64,000 nucleotides of DNA from Bilabrum cf. latius (lineage: Eukaryota > Bigyra: Bicosoecida > Bigyra > Bicosoecida), in the NCBI GenBank assembly GCA_965178125.1, contig OZ237745.1, forward strand, positions 186,001 to 250,000, written 5' to 3'. Below, piece by piece: positions 20,814 through 32,497 of the stretch. The notes beneath the pieces are model-generated. The model did no database searches and was not told the DNA's origin. It saw only the letters and a list, made by a program, of their open reading frames with translations. Every line of letters starts with the position of its first letter. The stretch's first letter is position 1. The translations under genes were made by a program, and so were the position numbers.

Positions 20814-23146
20814 TCAGTCTGTCTTGGACTCATCGAGTCCGCCGAACCCCGCGTCAATCCGCACGCGCCGCCCGCTCTCTGCTAGCTTAGCTGCCTCTGC
20901 CGGCATCTCGCCGTATGGGTCTGCGGCGCGAATCGGCTCGGCAGCTGCTGCGGAGCCCAAAGCAGCGGCCGCACCAGCCCCAGCCCCCCCGGCTGCCGCC
21001 CCGGCCGCGGACTCCGACACGACCTCCCCGATGCCCCTGGGCCTGGGAAACATGTTCACCTTGCCCTCCTCCGGCACGGGCACGTCCGCGTGCGGGCACC
21101 TCCTCCGCGTGAACACGTCGGCATCGTCGATGATGAATCGACGGCCCATGACCGTCGTGACCTGGCCAGGGGTGAAGTCAGCCGCCTCGTAGAAGGACGA
21201 GTCTTCCTTGCGGTACCGGCTGCGCACCAGGAACTTGCCACCACCCATGCCCGAGTTGCGCACCACCGGCTCGAAGATGGCCAGAGTGTCGTCCTCGGGG
21301 TAGAGGGAGATCGTGAAGCGGCGGATCGAGTCTTCCCTGGAGCTGTCTGCGAACCTTCCCTTGAACTTAAACACCACGCCCGTATTGTCGGCCCACTTGT
21401 CGTACTTCTTCTTGGGCTTCTGCGGCTTGAAGGACAGCACACTCTGCATCGAGTCCTGCTCGTCGCCGAAGCCCGTGTGCGGGGGGATCTTCAGAGGGAC
21501 CCTCCTAGTGGGTGCCTCTGCCTTGTACTGCGCGGCGGGCTGCTCGAAGGGTCCTTGTTCCCTGTACCACGTCCGCGTGGCCCGGTCGCAGGCTCGCAGC
21601 TTCAGGTCGCGGCCGTACACGTTCACGGTCCCGCCGATCCTGAGATCAGAGGGGCGGACGCACTCTGCGTCGGTGTTCTCGTCTGCGTCCATCCCGGGGA
21701 TCTGGCGAGAGCGCTGCCAGTTGCGCGGCAGCGGACCGCGTTTGACCAGCCATGGGGTGCGGTCCCTGCCGTCGTTCTGGGGGTGCACCTCTGCGACATC
21801 TACGGTGTCGTCTTCCAGGTGGTACTGCAGCACGTACTGCATGGTGTCGCCGTGAAGCCGCCTGTCTTCCCACACGGCGTCGAAGCGCAGCAGCTGGCCA
21901 TGGAATGCCTGCCACTTGCCCCTGTGCGCCGGGTCCCTGGTAAACTTGCCCAGCTTTGCCTCCATGTACGTCTTCTCCGCGTACCTCTGCTTCTTGTGAC
22001 CTCCCGGCCTCGTTGTCTTTGGGTTGAGGGTCGTGGCCCTCTCCACGTCCAGCCGGTGCTGGTAGTCGTCCACGGGCACCTCCTCCGCGGGGTCCTGCTC
22101 GATCCCCTGCAGGGCGTACCACCTGCGCGTGTAGGGGTCGGCGTCGTAGATCCTGTACGTCCTGCCGTAGAGCTGCAGGTCGCAGCCAACGAGCATGTCC
22201 CTCCAGTCGAAGAACTCCCTCGTGCCGTCCTCGTTCGTCCGCTTCACGATCTTGTGCCGCTTCAAGAAGAGGCCCTGCGGCAGTCCCGAGTTGTCGATCT
22301 TGGGTTCTTTGATCTCCATCGTGCTGTCGGTGGTGTACAGCAGGATCTCCACCTTTCGGACCCTGGTGGCCTCGATGGGCGACTCTGGCACGTTCTCTTT
22401 GGTGTACGCCATCACGCGGATCACCTCCTTCTCCGTTAGGATGTCATGGGGCACCTGCGGTGGAATGCTCGCCATTTTGGAGCGCAGCGTGGCCCCGATC
22501 TCCTCCGCTTCCGTGGCAGGGGGCCGCGTGCCGGCGGTGGTGCCGAGGGCCGCGGCGCCGGCACTGGCTAGGGGAGAATCGCGCCCCCTGCGCGTGGTTG
22601 TCCGGCCGAACCTGCGAGATGCTACTTCAAGAGCGGCTGAATCCCCACCGGAGCCCGTCATTGGCTCGACGCCGGCTGCTCGCATGGCTTTGGTGCGATA
22701 AATCTCCTCCCGGTCCGCCGCAGTCATCTTGTGGTGGGCAGTGGCGCGCTTTACCATCTGCGAAGGCAAATGAGAGCAAACCTCCAAAACGATGGCAGAT
22801 ATAATTCGTAATCCGGGCAAACGTTGATGTACAGAGGGCGAACTGATTTGCCCGCGCGAGTGCAGTTCAATTCTCAACAATGCCCAACTCTACCATGTTC
22901 TGATACGCCCCTCACGTTCTATAAGTATTCATCCTCTTGATCTTTTGCAAACCCTCCTCCTTTCTCCCGGATGACGCCAAATGTGTCTCTCGAGAAGGTC
23001 TGAGGTCTAGGCTTCGCTGTGAACACATTCTGCACGTACCCAGGGAGGTTTGGAACGGCTCCACCCAGTGGCGAGGGGGAGATAATTCCTGCAGGCACCT
23101 GTGGTACCCGAGTCGTGGTAGTGCTCCGTCCCAAATCAACTGCCAT
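20814..23146 (-). CDS. EFHC / Rib72-type axonemal protein with three DM10 domains
   Basis: Exon 23146-22916, 158-nt phase-0 intron 22915-22758 (GTGAGG...TTCGCAG), exon 22757-20814 ending in TGA; about 724 aa. EFHC1, EFHC2 and Rib72 are inner-junction proteins inside ciliary doublet microtubules. Exon 1 carries VPNLPGY, then PRPQTFSRDTFG, like the LPG...F-x-x-SQ start of EFHC proteins. Three DM10 domains lie at about residues 189-300 (EPKIDNSGLPQG, YGRTYRIYDADPYTRR), 362-477 (QYHLEDDTVDVAEVHPQNDG) and 532-629 (PEDDTLAIFEPVVRNSG). PPHTGFGDEQDS before the third is also typical. The C-terminus is Ala/Gly-rich and lacks the EF-hands found in animal EFHC1 and Rib72. Only one UAG occurs, at 22921-22919 at the end of exon 1. 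Exon 1 could start further upstream. It is divergent from the channel gene and convergent with the PH-GYF gene. Confidence 0.88.
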
Positions 23147-23332
23147 GGAACACAATCGTGCAGTCGATCTGCTCGGCCAGTTCGCGAACGGACACAATCC
23201 GCGGTCGCAACCATTTTTGCGACCAACCATCGGTGCTGAGGTCGCATACTGCTGCAGACTCCAACCGTGCACACATTGCGTATTTGTGTCCGCATGCCGA
23301 TCTCTGTAACTTGATCTGGAATATTATAGGAC
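23147..23332. promoter_or_regulatory. Short divergent promoter, EFHC / channel
   Basis: The 186 bp between two divergent start codons must carry both promoters and 5' UTRs, unless EFHC has a further upstream exon. No motif is convincing by eye. The role is inferred from gene orientation. Confidence 0.35.
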
Positions 23333-26300
23333 ATGTCGGCAACAGTAGCCCCAGCAAGTGGGTCTGAGGCGATCGATGCCATGCGCCAGTAGAAGCAATC
23401 TGAAGATGCCGTCCAGAAGGAAGCTGAACACGTCAAGCTGCTGAAGCGCCTTGGATTATCGCTATGGAATGTTGATTAGGCAGTTAAATCGCGGCGCGAG
23501 GCGAATGGCCACGCAGAAGCAGGTTTCTTGCTGGATGGAACGGTGCCACCGGAACTGGGTGCGGCAGCTAGGCCATACTAGTAGAAGCCTGTGGCCCCCC
23601 ATCACCGTCGAGCCAGTGTCGGAACATAGGCTTTATAGAATGGACCTGCTTCAGCTCCGCACGATGACGGCAGTGTAATAGCTCCGAGACAGACGAGGGA
23701 TGGCAGAGATGCGGATTGTCTCGACGACTGCTTGCTTCACACCTGCTCGTGCGCCTTACAGAGCTCCACAATGTGCTGCTGCTGCTGCAGTCCGTGCTGT
23801 GGCAATCTTTGGAAGAGGGAGTGGGTGATTCACCCCGAACGCCGACGAACGTGGGACGTGCTAACGCTACTGCTCGTGGTGTATACCGCGCTGTGGATTC
23901 CGTTCGTGGTAGCGTTTGCGCCTCGCGTACCGAGCGGTACCATCCTCCTTGATATTGCCGTAGATCTGCTATTCATGAGCGACATTGTGCTGAACATGTT
24001 CACCGCGTTCCAGGACAAGCGCACTCGAGCGCTGGTTACAGATCGAAGGCTGATTGCTCGGCAGTACCTGCTCGGCTGGTTCGTCGTGGATTTTGTGAGT
24101 GCCATTCCTCTAGATCTTATCTTGTTGGCAATATCGCCCATCGATACCGCGACCGCGCTGTCCCAGGGTGAGGCGGACTCGTCGGACGCAGCGAGCGAGC
24201 AGCTGCAGCTCTTCTAGCTGCTTAAGGTGGTCCGACTGGCAAGGCTGCATCGCATCGTCTCGGCGGTGTCTGGCGTACGATTTATCAACGTTGTATCCAT
24301 CGTACGGCTGTACGGCGCGATTTTGCTGATCGCCCACTGGGGTGCGTGCGTGTGGTACGCCATCGCCGTGGCTCAGAAACCATCGAGGCAGGGCGTCACC
24401 TGGGCCAGGACCGCGCACATAGACGGGTGGCAAGGACTTTCTGAGGCCAGTCTGGGCAAGCAAGCCGGCGCTTGGCTCGCCACTGGCGAGGGCTGGGCAG
24501 ACGTGACGCAGACGAACCGAGCATCGCTCGGGCTGCAGGCTTGGCGGGCCAACGACCAGTTCATGCGAGCGAGGTATCCTGAGCAGTACAACTCACCCAC
24601 TGGGGAAAATGAAGACCGGCGAAGACTGGAACGAGAGGTAAGGCAGGGGTTTTCGGGGCGAGGACCGGCAGTCCCCGAGGTTTAGGGATTGCCCCGCTAG
24701 CCCGCATCCCTCCATCCGGCGCGTGGGCACAGCCGTGGCTCGTCAGTTCGTGTGGCTCAAACTGAGCTCAAGGATGCAAAGGACGCGTTATATGGCCGTA
24801 CCATGGACAGCAGTGTTGCACGGGCAGATTGGTCGCGAAGGCTGCAGACTAGCGGGGCGGAGCTTCCACCCGATGCTCTCGCGATCGCGGACGACGCCCT
24901 GCCTGACCTGGGGCTGCCCTCATCCATCAGTGAGGCGGCAGCAGCTGCGCCCAACCGCACCACGGGCCCTTTCTTTTTCCTGCCCAGGAGAATGCAGTTC
25001 GTGCGCGAGGGTGTCGGCCCCGAGGGCAGGTCCTCGGAGAGAAGCGTGTGGCACGACTACTCCGCCTCGATGCTGTCCGTGCTTCTAATGCTGTTCAGGA
25101 CACAGAGATTTCCATCCACCACTCTGGCTGAAATGTGGTTCTTGTACGTGATGGTGCTGCTGGGTGCCGCCATGCAGGCCACGTTCGTGGGTCAGCTTGC
25201 CTTCCTGATCAGCAGCTTCAACGAACGGCAGAGCCAGTTCGAGCGTGGCCACCAGCAGGTGAGACAGAGGATGCTGGACCACGGACTCCCAGAGTCTCTG
25301 CAGCAGCGCATCTCCGAGTATCTAGAGACGCAGTGGGACAAGAACGGCCTGGTGGTGGGCGAGAAGGACCCGGTGGCCTGGTCGCACACCCTGTCCGAGC
25401 CTCTCCGACAGGAGGTGCTCCTGTTCCTGTACAGGGATCTCATCACGTCGGTGCAGATGTTCAGGAACACGAGGGGTGACGTCATCTTGCAGATCCTCAA
25501 CGCGCTGTCCACCGAATCCTTCTTGCCCGGCGAGTACATTAGTAAGGCGAACACCGTGGCAACCAGCATGTTCTTTATTCGGGACGGGACCGCCAACGTG
25601 GTGCTGGATCTGCCAGAGGAGGAGGAGAGGGCGCTCAAGGAACTGTGGCGGCAGAAGAAAAGGGCCAACCGTAGAAGGTGGCGAAGAAGCATCACGATCA
25701 CCGGCAAAATCGCGAGCTTGTCCACACACACGCGGGATGGTAGCAATGCTACCGCTGGTGGGAGGCGAAGAAACAGTTTCGGGATGCTGCCGTCCCCGGT
25801 GGCGGCTAGTCATTCTAGCAGGGCAGCATCCGGTTCCTCAGCTGCATCCCGAGCTGTGAATCTTCTCCGCTCCCTGAGCAAAGATTCGACCGGCTCCAAC
25901 GAGGGAAGCAACGCCGCCACTTCGAGCGCTAGAGATGAGGTCACGATGAGCGAGATGATGGGTGGCGGGGCAGATTCATCATCTCGGCAATCGCACGGCT
26001 CACCAAGGTCCAGCTCACAGCCATCACGAGGACGTTCTTCCTCGAAAATACAGGCTGCTCCAACAAGCAGGGTTCCGTTCGCTCTCCGGCAGGGCTCAGA
26101 CGGTGAAGGCAAGGGGTCGCCCAGCATGGGCTCTTCGTCTCGGTCCAAATCTGAGGGAGCGTTCAGGCAAAACTCCGAGGCAGACGGTCAATCTGCACGT
26201 TTGCTGCAGGTAGACCCGTCAGGCAGGGAATCCAAGGTGGCCAGCTTCGATGAGCGCTGGAACACGAGCGCAGACAGCCAGCTTGGGTCCGGCACAGCCA

Positions 26301-29300
26301 CCAGCGAGGGCATACTGAGGAGCAATGCAGAGCCCAAGAAATTGATCAGTCCCGTCGGGGCAATTTCGGGCGACCGGCGGTTCATGGATGGTCGCAAGAG
26401 TGTGGAGTCACTCCGGGCTGCTGGCATAGTGGCAGTCGATGTTAGTGGGGCTGGGCGTGCTAGTGGAGATAGAAAGCCACTTGCTGCGGAGTCTGCAGAG
26501 AGAGCGAGCGGTGGGTGGCTGGCCAACTTCTTCGGCGGGTGGGGAGCTGCATCATCTGCAGGGACCGGTACCCTTGAAGCCGGTGCGTCGGGCAGCGACC
26601 ACAAGCAACCTCCACGCGCGCGCAGGCACAACTCCAAGGACAGCACAGGTTCGAAAGACAGCTACCGCTCGGACGAGTCGGACTGGGAAGCAGACATGGG
26701 CTACTAGTGGATGCAGGGGCACGACAATCTGCTGCGGGCGTAGAATGGCAAGGTGTAGAAGATTGTCAAGACCATGCACCCAGGCGACCACGCAGGCGAG
26801 CTCTCTCTTCTCTTTCAGATGAAGCGCACTGCCACCATTGTTGCCTCAACCTACACCACGGTTTCGACATTGCTTGCTGAGGACTTCATCGACATCGTGG
26901 ACAGCAACGCGGATTTTGCCGCATCGCTGGTGCAGGAGTTTGGCACGTACTTGCAGAAGATTATCAAGCAAGCAGGCGCAGACGTGGACGGTACCGGCAG
27001 CGAAGCCACGGGGTCTGACTCCGAGCTGGACGAGGAGGGGCGGGCGGATACGACTGGCACAGGTGTGGCGTCATTACGGGCATCCGGGAGGAAGAATCGC
27101 CGTGCCAGTGCGTCGAACCATGCCATTGTGGCTGGAGAAGACATGGCTGCAGTGATTGCGGCCGCCACAAACCGCATGAATGGAGGCGGCTCCGATGGCG
27201 GCAGCTCCTTTGACTCCTAGGAGGAGAGTTCAGAGTACACGGATGACACAGGGTCCGGAAGCGAGTACTACGATGAGTTCGATGGGGAAGAAAGGGGCTA
27301 GGGCAAGCGCAGTGGTGGCAGCGGCGAGATGCACCCGCCCCCGCCGCCGCCACCGTCCATGGGAGCATGGGGTGCTCTGCTGCAGGGGATGGGCTCCAGG
27401 CAGGCCCTGGCGGAGAGCTCGGACCAGATATCTGGGGGTTCGGGCATGATTGGAATTGCAGATGATGACGCTGAGGTGGTGCATGAGTCCGGCGGAAGCT
27501 CTTCGGGCAGCGCAAGGGACGCTGCGCACTCCCCGTCTCCTGACGCGCGCGGAGTGCCGGCCCGTCCCGGCAAGGGCAAGCCTTCTTCGTCCTCTGGCAG
27601 CAGGAAGCACGGGTCGAGCGGCTCGCGCCGATTATCTGAAATGCTAGCAGGTGGGAGCGAAGGGAATGCAGGCATCGGGATGGGCAAGGGGGGCGTGCAC
27701 AGGGCAACCTCGCTGTGGAGCAGACTGAGGAAGAAGGTCATCGAGGAGCCCAGCGGCATCTCAGCTCGAGGACCGTCCACGATGATGCCGGGGTTCGCGG
27801 ATGTGGCCGCATCGGTGGTCAAGTCGCAGCGGGTTGCCAAAAAATCCAACTCGGCAGCGTCCATCATGAGGCGGCTTAGCATGCCCGGCGTGGGTGCGCA
27901 TGGTGGCGGTGTGGCACGGTACATGGGCATGCTGCAGGTTGTGGCCTCCGAGGTTGGCAAGAACCAGCTGAGGGCCAGCAGGGCGGCGGGTCATAAGGGC
28001 AGGCGAGGTTAGTCCTCCTCTGGAAACCTCAAGAAGGTTATGACGGCCAGTGGCGATCTGCAAGGTAGTGGCACACACAGGCATCACAGCGACGGCTCTC
28101 ATAATGCTTCCACAAAGCATCGATCCGTTGGCTTGGTGCGCGCCCCCACGTCGCCAACACGGCTGGTGAGCCCGTCATCGGCCACTGGGATCGACGAGGC
28201 GGCATCGGGCGCGGGGACTGGCGCCGACCTAGGTTCCTACGGTGAGATGCCGTATCGTCGCGGAGACGGATCCGACGCGCTGTACGACGGAAGCGCGGGC
28301 GCTTTATCTCTGTGGAACAGAAAGAATGGCCGCAGGACCTCGACGGTGGACGACAAGCAGGCCAGGCGAGCGCTGGAGGCCGAGGCACGCAAGGCCGAGA
28401 GGAGGTCAAGCTTCGCGGCTGCCACAGATTCGGCCCTGAAATTCGCTGGAAGCAACGGGATTCGAGCCATGCTGGGGCAGGAAGCCGCGGCGGGGAGCGG
28501 CGCAGAGTCGGCAGACCCAGAGAGGAGGCGTCGCCCGCCTCGTCGCAAGAAGCGCCGCAAGAGCCGGAGACAGTCCAAGGCGCAAGTAGCCAAGGCGCTC
28601 ATCCGCAGTCTCTCAAGGGACGTGAGTCGCGAGGATCCGACGAGTACCAGGAGCAGGAGGTCGAGCAAGACGCCCCGGGGGCACGACAGGGTCGCTTCCT
28701 TCTTTCATGACGACGAGGATCGCAAATCGGGGTCGGAGGTCGAGGAGAGCTCGGATGATCACACCGGGAGCGAGCGTGGGGGCGGCGGCCGGCGACGAAA
28801 GAGGTCTTCCAGTCGAGGCAGCGGCGTGTTTGTTCCTCAAGATCGGGTCATCCCCGTTGCCGGTCGCTCGCGATAGCGCCGTGCAAGCCGAGCGGCACCG
28901 CAAGGAGCAGTCCTGGGCCACACTGGGGCCCTGGGTGCACTCGGTGGGACAGATAGCGCCAGCATTTCCGGGCAGTCGTAGGGCGCCCGGGGAAGGGAGA
29001 GAAGAAGGTCCGGGTACGGCGGGAGGCATCGCCGCAGCAGCTCGGCGGGCGGGCGGGAGCCCGGCGGCATGAGTGGCAACGGTAGAGCGAGTCGCCAGCG
29101 GCGTCCGTCACGCGCGATGCCCGCAACCACCAAATCTGGCAAGGACGCGTTTGCAGGGCAGCTGAGCCTGGTGGAGAAGTTTGGATTCCGTGTGAGGCAG
29201 GATCTGCTCAGCAAAGTACTCAAGGGTGCAGATGCAGGAGGACAGCAGCAGCACGGTGGTGCCAGCAGGGGCGGGGACGGCAGGGCGAACGGAGCTGGGC

Positions 29301-32290
29301 ACAAGTCCGGCTTCTCTCTCGAGCCCGGTGCTGCCGTGCGCCGCGCCCGTCGCGCCAGCATCGACATGTCGTCGCCCAGCAGGGGAGGCGGAGGGCCTTT
29401 GGGCTTGAAATCCGGTGCCGGGAGCTTCGCCCGGACCCAGCGCCGCAACTCCGTAGGCTCTGTCGGCAGCGTAGGAGGGGGTGCGGGGCAGTCAGTTCGC
29501 CAGCGCCGCAACTCGGTCGGCTCTGTAGGCAGCACCGGCCGGGGGCATCTGCACCCATTCAGCCCGAGCGCTGCAACAGCTCCGCGGGCCAACAGCGACG
29601 ACATGGACGGCGAGCGTGCAGATGCCCACTCGAGGCACCGCCATCACTAGCAGCACGGAGGTCACGGAGGTCGGCGGCGCAGGCATCGGCGGGGCTCGAG
29701 CATCGGGGAGCAAATCCTGGAAAAGATGGGCGAGGGCCTGCAGCGAGGCGGCTCTAAGGCAGGGATGGGGCGCAGGGACTCGAGACACTCGACGAAATCG
29801 ACTGGCAGCTCCAGGCGAGATTCAGGGGAAAGGGAAAGGGAAAGAGACAGAGGTAGAGGCAGGACGAGGTCCTCGTCCCCGTCCAGCAACGGCACAAGTT
29901 CTGAAGCAGACCACGGTCGCAACCACAGCACCCGCGAGGGACACTCGAATGCTCGCCAGAGAGCCGCCGAGCTTCGAGTGCAGACAGAGCATCTGAGCTC
30001 CCCTCCCGCGCAGTCCCGAGTGCCCACATTCGTGGATGGAGGCAGCAGCCGACAGGACGAGGACGAGCATCGGAGCGACACGGATGGGGGAGGCAGGCAT
30101 GCCCCTGCTAGACCCAAGGCCAGGCCGGCCGTCCCTCCTCGGCCCAAGCGGCCCGACAAGCGCCGGCGAGACTCGTCCACCGTGCGAAGCCGCGCCCCGC
30201 GCACTCCATTCGCTGACGGGACCGGTGGTCCTAGCTTGGTGGAGTTGAACGATGACGGACTGGAAGTCGAGAGGCAGGGATCTTCATCTTCGTTTGCCCC
30301 CGGATCGGGCAATGACTATGGCGACGGCGGCAGCGCGGCAGCACGTGGCTCTCAGAGAAAGAGTCTGATCGGCGTGAAGCAGGAAGTGCGCGCGGTCTCT
30401 CTGTCGCAATCGCGGTGCGGTGCGCCCATCGGCACCCCGATGCAGGATGGCAGGTAGGGAGGGCTCGACGAGACCGCGCGTGCCGAAGAAACAACGGCAC
30501 GCGAGGTGCTGCTCAGTGACGGGTCCTCGGACGAAGCTGAAGGAGGCCTAGGGAACCAAGTCAACGGAGATGTCATCATGGATCGGAACCCAGCGAGACA
30601 GCGAGGGCTGGCCGCGGGAAGCAGTGCTGGTGCCGATGAAGCGGGCGGTGCCGTGCGCGTGGTGGACAATTCGGCTGATCTGGCGCTCGAATCATTCGGA
30701 GCCAGGGATCGGGCAGGGAGCAAGGGGCGCGGGAGGGATGGGGCCAGCTAGGACGGGAGCAACTCGGTGCACAGCAGCTCCATGGGCAGCCAGCTACGGC
30801 GAGTGGGCACCGGCGCCTCGTTGCGATCGGCAACCGGGCAATCCAGCAGGACTCTTCTGGCTACTCCCCGAGGTGCAACTGGGGGTGGTCACGGAAACAG
30901 TGGCGGCAGGAGCGACGGCCAGCTGGGTGCCATCGACGAGGACCGTGCTGCTGACGGGTCGCTGCCGCGGGCGCGCACCTCGTCGTCAAAGGACCGTAGC
31001 TATGGGACGGGGAGCAGCGGCGACAGCCGGAGCCCCCGGCACCTGCGGACGAAGCCATCCGATCAATCGATCCGCACGAACGGAAGCGGCAAGAGCAGGA
31101 GTCCCCGCGCCAGGGCCAGGGCAGGGAGCAAGGACGGGCAAATGCGGGCCGAATCGGTCCAATCTAGGAGCAGCGGCGGCAAGCGGCGCAGGCATGGGGA
31201 AAAGGACTCCGTGTTTGCGCTTGAGAGCGACCCGGTGGCTATCCAGCGCAGCTCGTCCGCCCCACGGAAGCGGCTGGTGATCCAAGGAGGACTTGTCGAC
31301 GAGCCCGGTGGCAAGCGCGGGCTCCGACGGACCTCCTCTGGCAGACAGGTGACGGAGCAGGCAAGCGCCGTCCGCTCTATCCGCTTTTCAGGGCGAGTGA
31401 GGGGGAGCACAGGCAACCGCGGTGCTGGAGGGGGGGTCGGAAGTGGGGGAGGCGGGGGTCGGTCTACGAGCAGTCCGCCGAAGCGGGCCAGCACGGGCGG
31501 GATCGGAGTCTCTGGGTCGTCGGTAGCGGCCTCTCCTGAGCGGCTCAGCGGCAAGGGTGTGGGCGGGATCGCCCAGCTGCTGAGCATGGTTGCAAATAGG
31601 CAGAGGGCGAGGAGGGGTAGGAGACGGGCCAGTGCCCAGCGAGAGGAAGACGAGCTGGACGAGGAGGTCGAGCAGGGTGCAGGCGGGGGCGCCTAGGGTG
31701 GCCTGCACCGCACCGCTAGCCTGGACAGGATGGTTATGGGGGGTTCAGGGAACAAGCGTAAAGCAGGAAAGGCGGGGTCTAGGTTTCGGGACAAGAGCGT
31801 TGCACTCGGCTCGATGCTCAAGGGCAGCAGCAGCAAGCGCCGCTCGCAGGGCGGCAACCCGGCAGCAGCAGGGGCTCTGCGGTCAGCGGCCAGCGCACTC
31901 CTTACCGTGAGAGCGATGAAGCGAGGGGCACAGAGCGCGCTACCGGTCGCAACCAAGCAGCCGTTCTTCCCTTTGGAAGAGGATGGTGTTTCTAGCTCGC
32001 CTGGGCCTGCGGACGGGGCGTTGGGGGGAGAAAGGGAAGTGGCTGCGGTGGTCCGTGCCGCGGTGCGCGATGCCATGCAGTCCGCAGTGCGAGGGCCTCT
32101 TGCCGCGCTTGTTAGGGAGGTGGTTAGGGAGGAAGTCAGGGCGGCTCTGGCAGGTGCGCTCAGGCGGCCCTCCGCCGGCAAGACCAGCACCGTGACGGTC
32201 GGGTCCGCGGGGTCGGCCGTCGGTGGTCCGGGCACCTCTGGCAGCAGCTGTCCTGCTGGTGGCGAGGGCAAGTCAGCGAGCCCGGGCTGA
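23333..32290 (+). CDS. Giant voltage-sensor / cyclic-nucleotide-binding channel
   Basis: Frame 2 runs from ATG 23333 to TGA 32288-32290, up to 2985 aa with about 20 UAGs. It belongs to the EAG/CNG/HCN-like six-helix channels. S1 (WDVLTLLLVVYTALWIPF), S2 (ILLDIAVDLLFMSDIVLNMF), S3 (GWFVVDFVSAIPLDLILL), S4 (LLKVVRLARLHRI, basic every third residue) and S5 (LYGAILLIAHWGACVWYA) span nt 23850-24370. The pore helix and S6 lie at about 25060-25210, followed by a C-linker and a cNMP-binding fold. That fold is split: its first half ends near 25611 (FIRDGTANVVLDL) and its second half starts near 26745 (NGKV, then TMHPGDHAGELSLL), separated by about 375 disordered residues. After 26930 follow about 1780 Ser/Gly/Arg-rich residues. 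A phase-0 intron 24638-24766 (GTAAGG...ACTGAG) would join RRLERE to LKDAKDALYG, but the frame is also open without it. The tail could contain unseen introns. Confidence 0.8.
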
Positions 32291-32497
32291 CGCGGGGCTG
32301 CTGCTCCAACGGCACGATTAATTGTGGGATTATTCACGGCAAGTGACCCCTGATTTTGTGTTTTCTCGCCTCCTGCTTGGAGTCTGACCGAGTCACGAAC
32401 GCGCGAGGTCCGGAGGTCCAGCAAAACCGGGACTCCGAATTGATTCAGCTTTTGGGCGCCAATTGCATCATTCTCACGCGTATAGGCGAGAGCAGCG

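Noticed and set aside
21090-22439. 449-codon plus-strand ORF
   Set aside because: It is the antisense shadow of the EFHC exon, whose DM10 domains are unambiguous.
22874-23146. A separate 90-codon ORF upstream of EFHC
   Set aside because: It contains the conserved LPG...F N-terminus of EFHC proteins, and a good donor at 22915 joins it in phase to the DM10 exon, so it is exon 1.
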